The position numbers were made by a program, and so were the translations under genes. 64,000 nucleotides of DNA, taken from the NCBI RefSeq assembly GCF_028128765.1, contig NZ_LBJG01000017.1, forward strand, positions 63,964-127,963, written 5' to 3'. The first letter of the stretch is position 1. Each line of letters opens with the position of its first letter. The notes under the pieces were generated by a model that worked only from the letters and a program-made list of their open reading frames with translations, did no database searches and was not told the origin of the DNA. Origin of the DNA: Bradyrhizobium sp. CCBAU 51627 (GTDB lineage: Bacteria > Pseudomonadota > Alphaproteobacteria > Rhizobiales > Xanthobacteraceae). This document shows positions 58,918-64,000 of the stretch, one piece after another.

Positions 58918-60063
58918 GTGGCCTTAAATTCGTACGACGAGTGGTCGAGATTGAAGGAAGTCATAGTGGGTACAGCCACTAATTATGCGGCTCACGATCG
59001 CGAACTCTCTTTTGATCTATTCTTTTATGACAATCTTAAGGTCCGCTCGGAGTGGTATTATCCGCGTCTCTCGTCTGCGGCAGCAGGTACGGAAGCTGGC
59101 GCACGGGTCCGCCATCGGATCAAGGACCGCTACCTGGACGAATTGAACGAGGACGTCGAAGGAATCGTGAACACGTTGCGGGCGCTTAACGTGACCGTAC
59201 ATCGACCGATGACCCTCGATGCCTCCAGCGTGGAGGTTCGCACCCTTGCCTGGTCGGCGGCAGTCGTGCCGCCGCTCAATGTCCGCGACATAGCTTTGGT
59301 GGTTGGAGACGAAGTGATCGAGACCCCTCCTATGCTCCGCTCACGATACTTCGAGACACAATTTCTCAAACCAATCTTCGCGTCCTATTTCGACCAAGGC
59401 GCGCGATGGTCAGTGATGCCGCGCCCGTTGATGACCGACCGGTCATTCGACCGTTCCTACGTCCTATCAACGACCGGTGGCCCAACGGAACCGATTTCAA
59501 ATCCCGGAACGCATCCCTATGACGTTGGCCTGGAGATGATGTGGGATGGTGCGCAGTGTTTGCGCCTGGGACGCGACCTCGTCGTAAATATCGCCACCGC
59601 GAATCACGCGATGGCATGTGATTGGCTAGAGCGCCATTTGGAGGGAAGATCTCGGATCCACCGTGCCTACAAGTTGAGCGATAGCCATATCGATAGCATG
59701 GTCATAGCGCTTGCACCTGGGCGGCTGCTCGTGCGATCTCGCGAGGTGGCCGACTATTTGCCAAAAGCAATGCGCAAATGGGACATGATAGTGGCGCCCG
59801 AACCACTCAAAAATAATTTCCCAACTTACGACGATGACGACCTTCTGTTGTCCAGTCTTTACATAGATATCAACGTCCTTTCGGTCGCTCCTGACGTCGT
59901 TTTAGTCAACGACGCCTGCCCAGAACTGGCCCGGATCCTCGAACACAATCGCTTTCAGGTAGTCCCGGTTCGGCACCGCCATAGGCGGATTTTTGGCGGG
60001 GGGTTCCATTGCTTTACTCTCGACACGGTCCGCGAAGGCGGCCCGGAGGATTACCTCAACTAG
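58918..60063 (+). CDS. Amidinotransferase (glycine/inosamine-phosphate amidinotransferase family)
   Basis: 381 aa, GTG start at 58918 with AGGAGG six bases upstream. Enzymes of this family transfer the amidino group of arginine to an amine, giving a guanidino product and ornithine. It begins NSYDEWSRLKEVIVGTATNY, typical of the family. Catalytic residues fit: His and Asp in SDSHIDSMVIAL (about residue 255) and the nucleophilic Cys in GGGFHCFTLDTVREGG near the C-terminus. It resembles AmtA/StrB1-type enzymes of natural product clusters as much as creatine-pathway enzymes. No neighbouring biosynthetic gene tells the acceptor. Complete and apparently intact. Confidence 0.85.
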   Translation: MALNSYDEWSRLKEVIVGTATNYAAHDRELSFDLFFYDNLKVRSEWYYPRLSSAAAGTEAGARVRHRIKDRYLDELNEDVEGIVNTLRALNVTVHRPMTLDASSVEVRTLAWSAAVVPPLNVRDIALVVGDEVIETPPMLRSRYFETQFLKPIFASYFDQGARWSVMPRPLMTDRSFDRSYVLSTTGGPTEPISNPGTHPYDVGLEMMWDGAQCLRLGRDLVVNIATANHAMACDWLERHLEGRSRIHRAYKLSDSHIDSMVIALAPGRLLVRSREVADYLPKAMRKWDMIVAPEPLKNNFPTYDDDDLLLSSLYIDINVLSVAPDVVLVNDACPELARILEHNRFQVVPVRHRHRRIFGGGFHCFTLDTVREGGPEDYLN

Positions 60064-60486
60064 CACCGACGATATACGTAATCGTTTGCTTCCAAAGCAA
60101 CGATCGTACAGTCGCTGCTTTGGAGCCTGATAGCTGGCGAAGGTGTGCTCGCCAGGACTGGTCAAGCTTATGCTGGATCACCTTGTTGCCAGAATTCAAA
60201 ATTAGGGCGTATGCTCCCCAGCGCCGCAAAGTGGCTGAGCCAGTTATCATGTACTCTCCGCCGCGTTTGAGGTCGACGATCGTCGAGTGTCCTCCAGTGG
60301 ACCGTAAGTTGGGACGCGAACGCGCTCACATCTTGCGGCGCGATCGTGCCCGTGAGGATCTTCACGTGTCAGGACGGGAGCAATTGAATGTCATTTGTTC
60401 GTCCAGTGACTTTAAAGGAGACTGTTGCTTCGATATCACCAAATCGATGAACAGCCGATCTACGCTCGCGTCAGAAGAGACACCAC
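60064..60486. other. Gene-poor stretch
   Basis: About 420 bases after the amidinotransferase gene, with no supportable gene or terminator. Confidence 0.35.
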
Positions 60487-60705
60487 ATGTTCGACATTTA
60501 TTTGAACCGAAGACACGATCTTTTGGTCGTTCCGAGAGGCTTTGCGATCCCCCCGGGACTGGACGGCAATTGGAAGCGAAGGAAGCGGGCGGTTCGTTCC
60601 GTGAGCGACGTCATTCGTCAGGACGTACAACAGCGTGGTTACCACCGGCGTCGTTTGATCTCAAATCGGTCGAAGGCGGCAGTTGAGACCTCGTCAAACT
60701 CCTAG
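60487..60705 (+). CDS. Small hypothetical protein (72 aa)
   Basis: ATG 60487. The product reads MFDIYLNRRHDLLVVPRG, then PPGLDGNWKRRKRAVRSVSDVIRQDV and RGYHRRRL. The first part is a beta-hairpin-like start followed by a basic helix; this pattern is common in unknown short proteins of Bradyrhizobium. The last 12 residues are low in complexity. Function unknown. Confidence 0.6.
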   Translation: MFDIYLNRRHDLLVVPRGFAIPPGLDGNWKRRKRAVRSVSDVIRQDVQQRGYHRRRLISNRSKAAVETSSNS

Positions 60706-61584
60706 TCACGCAGCTATCTAGTGCTGAACCGTCCTTCGGAACATTCTGGCAGGACCTCGCCGATGCCGTCTCGAAAGCGCTGCTTACCGCGGCGACGGCA
60801 GGCGGGTGTCCTGCATTAGGCTTCAGGAGAATCTTTCTCTTGAAAAGCGGCGCGCTGCTCTGGAGCTTGCCTCAAAATAAGCATTATGCGGCTTTTCCTT
60901 GACTCAATGGCGTGCGTCTGAGTTTTCACCTGTCTATGCTGAAGCTAATTGCCGGCCAGCCGCACGGTTAGGCGAGCATCGAAGTCGTTGAGCAGCATTT
61001 GGCTATCTATTATGGCAGCGGCCCGGAGTTGCCGGCTCGTATGAAGCGCTTCGGAAGCCGCGCGCCCCCACTCGATGTTTTGGGCCAAAGGCTGATCGAG
61101 CGGAAGGCCGGGCTGGATTATCACCGAGGAGGGAAGGGATCAGCTCGCGACGCTCGCACAATTAGATCGGGGTACTATGCAGGCGGAGGTTGAGCGGGAG
61201 GTCGCGCAAGAGCTGAAAGCTGGGCAGCCGCCTCTCTGACTTCGCAGCTGGGAACGAACGCGCGCAGAGCGCCCCACGGCAAGGGATTGAGCCTACGTAA
61301 ACGAATATCGGCGTGACGGCCAGCCGCTTAACCCTTGCCGATGGTGATGTACTTCGACCAGATCGCGAAGTTCAATTTAGAAACACTTTGGTTGTGATGG
61401 GTCGCAGAGCGCGAGGTTTGTATGAAGTTTACAATTCCACAGCTGCACCAGTCGAGACGCCTCGCTCGTAAGACGTGACCGAGCTTATACCTGGCGCGAC
61501 TTCCTATGATATTGCCTGTTTTTTGCGGTCGTCGCGCTTGGAAAACCATGCTACAAGCCGCTCCTCTCAAAAGGAGCATTCATC
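60706..61584. other. Gene-poor stretch
   Basis: About 880 bases with short frames that lack recognisable sequence. Nothing supportable. Confidence 0.3.
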
Positions 61585-61770
61585 GTGAAGAAAGCAACCA
61601 AGAAACGCGTTAAGCGGCGCGAATGGACTAAGGCAGAGATCAAGGAGCTCAAAGTTCATTCGAAGGCCCGAACCCCGGTCATAAGAATAGCAAAGATGAC
61701 CAAACGCAGCGTCGGTGCTCTCCGCCAGAAGGCCTTAAATCTTGGAATCGGACTCGGACATCAGCGGTAG
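61585..61770 (+). CDS. Small basic protein, possible DNA-binding (61 aa)
   Basis: GTG 61585 with AAAAGGAG about 9 bases upstream, a strong start. The product is basic at the start (KKATKKRVKRREW) and then has WTKAEIKELKVHSKARTPVIRIAKMTKRSVGALRQKA, a short Myb/HTH-like helical pattern seen in small rhizobial proteins. It probably binds nucleic acid. Alone on the plus strand, followed by a GC-rich hairpin. Confidence 0.7.
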   Translation: MKKATKKRVKRREWTKAEIKELKVHSKARTPVIRIAKMTKRSVGALRQKALNLGIGLGHQR

Positions 61771-61799
61771 CCTTTGGGCAGCGCTGGTACTGGCGCGGC

Positions 61800-61821
61800 A
61801 GGGCGGCTCGCAGGCCGCCCT
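61800..61821 (+). terminator. Hairpin after the small basic protein gene
   Basis: AGGGCGGC and GCCGCCCT form a perfect 8-bp stem with a 6-base loop, 30 bases after the stop. No U-run. Confidence 0.5.
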
Positions 61822-61851
61822 CACCCATGGAAATTTTGGCGCAAATTAGTT

Positions 61852-62031
61852 TTACCGATCCGCGCTGAGAGGATTTTTTGGATGGTGTTTCAATGTCGCG
61901 GTGGGGGGCTCGAGCATCCTCTCATTGATGGACTTTCTTAGAAGTGATCTCAGTTGTTGTGACCACTCGCCATCCCATATCGGCAGTAAAGGCACCGTCT
62001 CGGCTATAGCCCTGTCAAGGATCTCCCACAT
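61852..62031 (-). CDS. Possible small hypothetical protein (59 aa)
   Basis: ATG 62031, 59 codons, protein-like sequence: MWEILDRAIAETVPLLPIWD, then GEWSQQLRSLLRKSINERML. Third-position GC is moderate. GGAGG lies too far upstream (16 bases) to fit well. It may be a small gene or the tail of a decayed one. Confidence 0.35.
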   Translation of the reverse strand: MWEILDRAIAETVPLLPIWDGEWSQQLRSLLRKSINERMLEPPTATLKHHPKNPLSADR

Positions 62032-62791
62032 GAACGGCCGAACAATCTGCCTCCGTCACTAGAGGTGCGGCCAAGCGCGCTTTGCTGATCGGGTAATCTT
62101 GTGGAGGTCCATCAATCTAACACTAGCAATCTAACACTCCTTAGCGCCGGTCAGGGAGGAGCAGGGTTGCGAAGTCCGATAACCCAAATACTCTTACAGT
62201 TTGGACGAATGGGCTTGTGTAAAACAAGCTGGCCGGACCTATAATCCAGTGTGTTGGCCGATGAACGGCGGCGCCGACTGGAAGTGAGTCTGGATCGATG
62301 CCGCGTTGGCTGCGTCCTGCCAGGTGTGATGTTCACGATATGGTCTGCGTCTTTGTAGCACTGCGCTCATATGCCGAAATTGATTGGAGTATGCCGAGCT
62401 TCAGCGAGGTGCATGTCGCATTTTACCTCTTCAATGGCCCCAGCGCATGCATCTTCTGACTAAACGTAGCAATCTTCCATGCCGCGCGCGGTCTTCGGCA
62501 AACGTCGGTATAGTTCTTTTCAACCTTCCCATATCCGCAGTCAATCTTCGTGCAATTGAGCTGTTGCTTCATTTCGTATTATTGGGTCGAGCAACCGGGG
62601 AAGCAATTGCAGTTATCCTTCCGTTCCCACCCAATCGAACTGAACGGGTCTCAGGTCATGAGTGGCAGACAGAATTTGTGTCGTTTCGACTCTTTGCACG
62701 CAAGCGGTTGTCCTCACGTGATCCGCCGGCTGGCTTTGTTTGGCCCAATCGAGCTCACAGGGGGCGCTTGCCAAGCACGAGTGTCTGAGCG
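62032..62791. other. Gene-poor stretch
   Basis: About 760 bases before the sulfotransferase gene; no supportable gene. The base composition is less GC-rich than the flanks in places. Confidence 0.3.
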
Positions 62792-63892
62792 ATGAGCGGA
62801 CGTCTTGATCGTTCACCTCAGGTGTGCTTTCTGCTCGGCCTTCCACGATCCGGGACGACACTCCTGGCACATTTGCTGCAGCTCCATCCGGACATTGTGG
62901 CTCCGCCTGAACCCTGGTTGATGCTGGCGCTTGAAGCATTTGGCAAGGTGGATCGGCGCCATCCGGCGGGCAGCTCACTGATCGAGGCCGCAACCTCCGA
63001 ATTCCTGGGACGGATAGATCGCAAGATCGTTAGCCGCGCTTTTACAGACGCAGCATACAATCAGTATCTGGCAGAAGCGGGCAAGCGCATCATCATAGAC
63101 AAGACACCACGCTATTGGACGGTCCTTGACTTTGTTGAATCCGTGTACCCAGAAGCACCACACATCCTCTTGATGCGCAATCCCTACGCCATCGCCGCTT
63201 CACTGAAATCGACATGGGGCATCCCACTGCGGGCAGAAAGCTCGCGGCCGGTCAGCGTATCCAGTCTCGCTGACCTCATGCTCCGTCTGCCTGATGGCAT
63301 AATATCTTCACTCGCCGATTTGGTTTTGGGTCTGCCTAGGCTCGCCGCGCAACGTACTCGCCGGCAGACTCATTTGGTGCGATACGAGCTGTTCGTGGCG
63401 CATCCGGACGAGGAAATCCAGCGTCTACTGGCAGGGCTCGGCTGTGATCCAGGAGGCGTCGCATCGGCGAGCATGGGACGAGCAGATTATCTTCAATCCA
63501 GCAGCTTTGGGGATCGAAAAATCCTGGAACGAAACGCCATCGACGAAAGCTCTGTCAAATCATGGCAATCTCAATTGAGCGTCGAAGAGATGCAAACCGT
63601 GACCGATCTGGTCGGTGCCGAGCTGTTGCTAGACCTCGGATATGAGCAGGAATTGCTGCATGCTCAGAAAGCCGGAGTTCTGGACAGGGGACGGGAGGTA
63701 ACCGAACTCTATCGTCGGATGTTCCGAACCTGGTGGGATTTGCGAAGTGCCAAGGCAGGAGGATTGTCCAGCTCATCTCACGCTGGAGGGCCGGTCCACA
63801 CTTCTTGGAATATTTCGGAAAACCGGGACGTGGCTATCGAGATGTTGCGAGGCGAGGTCGCGCGGCTTGAACAGATCCTCAGCATCTCCTAA
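62792..63892 (+). CDS. Sulfotransferase family protein
   Basis: 366 aa. The N-terminal QVCFLLGLPRSGTTLLAHLL (about residues 10-29) is the 5'-phosphosulfate loop of PAPS-dependent sulfotransferases, and HILLMRNPYAIAASLKSTW (about 126-144) is the 3'-phosphate region. The length fits the Sulfotransfer_3-type group. The acceptor is unknown: rhizobial relatives sulfate Nod factors (NodH, NoeE) or other glycans and lipids, but this protein is not clearly any of them. A Leu-rich repeat-like stretch near residues 150-170 (SLADLMLRLPDG, SLADLVLGLPRL) looks like an internal duplication. The ribosome binding site is weak. Confidence 0.75.
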   Translation: MSGRLDRSPQVCFLLGLPRSGTTLLAHLLQLHPDIVAPPEPWLMLALEAFGKVDRRHPAGSSLIEAATSEFLGRIDRKIVSRAFTDAAYNQYLAEAGKRIIIDKTPRYWTVLDFVESVYPEAPHILLMRNPYAIAASLKSTWGIPLRAESSRPVSVSSLADLMLRLPDGIISSLADLVLGLPRLAAQRTRRQTHLVRYELFVAHPDEEIQRLLAGLGCDPGGVASASMGRADYLQSSSFGDRKILERNAIDESSVKSWQSQLSVEEMQTVTDLVGAELLLDLGYEQELLHAQKAGVLDRGREVTELYRRMFRTWWDLRSAKAGGLSSSSHAGGPVHTSWNISENRDVAIEMLRGEVARLEQILSIS

Positions 63893-64000
63893 GGACTCTG
63901 GATGCTTGTGATCAAGACACGCTGGTTGATCTAGCCAAGCTCGCTAATCGGCGCGGTGATCCCCCGATCAGGTATGACGCAGGCGCCGGCCGCACGAGCG
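63893..64000. other. Right end of window
   Basis: 108 bases after the sulfotransferase stop, with no feature seen. Confidence 0.4.

Overview
This window is part of a Bradyrhizobium symbiosis island. The evidence is the gene order nolA–nodD2–nodD1 followed by nodA-B-C-S-U-I-J, nolO, nodZ, fixR, nifA and fixA, with a symbiotic groES/groEL pair and a NopT-type secreted protease further right. The products read as the B. japonicum/B. diazoefficiens type. The rest is typical island DNA: isolated genes, many small unknown proteins, long gene-poor stretches and decayed IS3-family transposase pieces.

Layout. 0–6.2 kb: 5' end of an outer-membrane beta-barrel gene cut by the left edge, small unknown proteins, an amino-acid-type ABC binding protein, and nolA. 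6.8–9.4 kb: nodD2 and nodD1 on the minus strand. 9.4–20.5 kb: a nod box, then a nodY/nodK-like ORF and nodABCSUIJ-nolO-nodZ on the plus strand. These make and export a lipochitooligosaccharide Nod factor with N-methyl, carbamoyl and fucosyl decorations. 21.2–25.5 kb: fixR, nifA and fixA, with -24/-12 promoters before fixR and fixA, a NifA activator site before fixA and a possible RegR site before fixR. 26–30 kb: a -24/-12 promoter followed by two tiny ORFs, a haem-oxygenase-like diiron enzyme fused to a GFA domain and a 2OG-Fe(II) oxygenase, facing a convergent ATP-grasp ligase. This is the best candidate here for an undescribed pathway. 31–36 kb: small minus-strand genes and a TrpD homologue with degraded active-site motifs. 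38–43 kb: nopT behind a tts-box-like site, then groEL/groES with a NifA-type promoter and activator site. 43.9–50.4 kb: an FkbM methyltransferase, an acyl-CoA-dehydrogenase-like flavoenzyme, and an exported nuclease–carbonic anhydrase operon. 51.6–64 kb: an exported unknown protein, metE behind a cobalamin riboswitch, an amidinotransferase, small unknowns and a sulfotransferase.

The most striking regulatory signal is a 31-bp promoter-like element found seven times, always on the minus strand: TTGA-type -35, exactly 19 bp, TAG-type -10, with an imperfect dyad in the spacer. A 19-bp spacer is the hallmark of MerR-family promoters. One copy lies just before nolA, which encodes a MerR-type regulator, and one lies before nodD2, which NolA is known to control. 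The others precede the ABC binding protein, a two-gene operon at 31 kb, the trpD-like gene, a doubtful ORF at 35 kb and the nuclease–carbonic anhydrase operon. I infer a NolA regulon.

All calls come from reading the sequence and from memory of the families; no database search was run.
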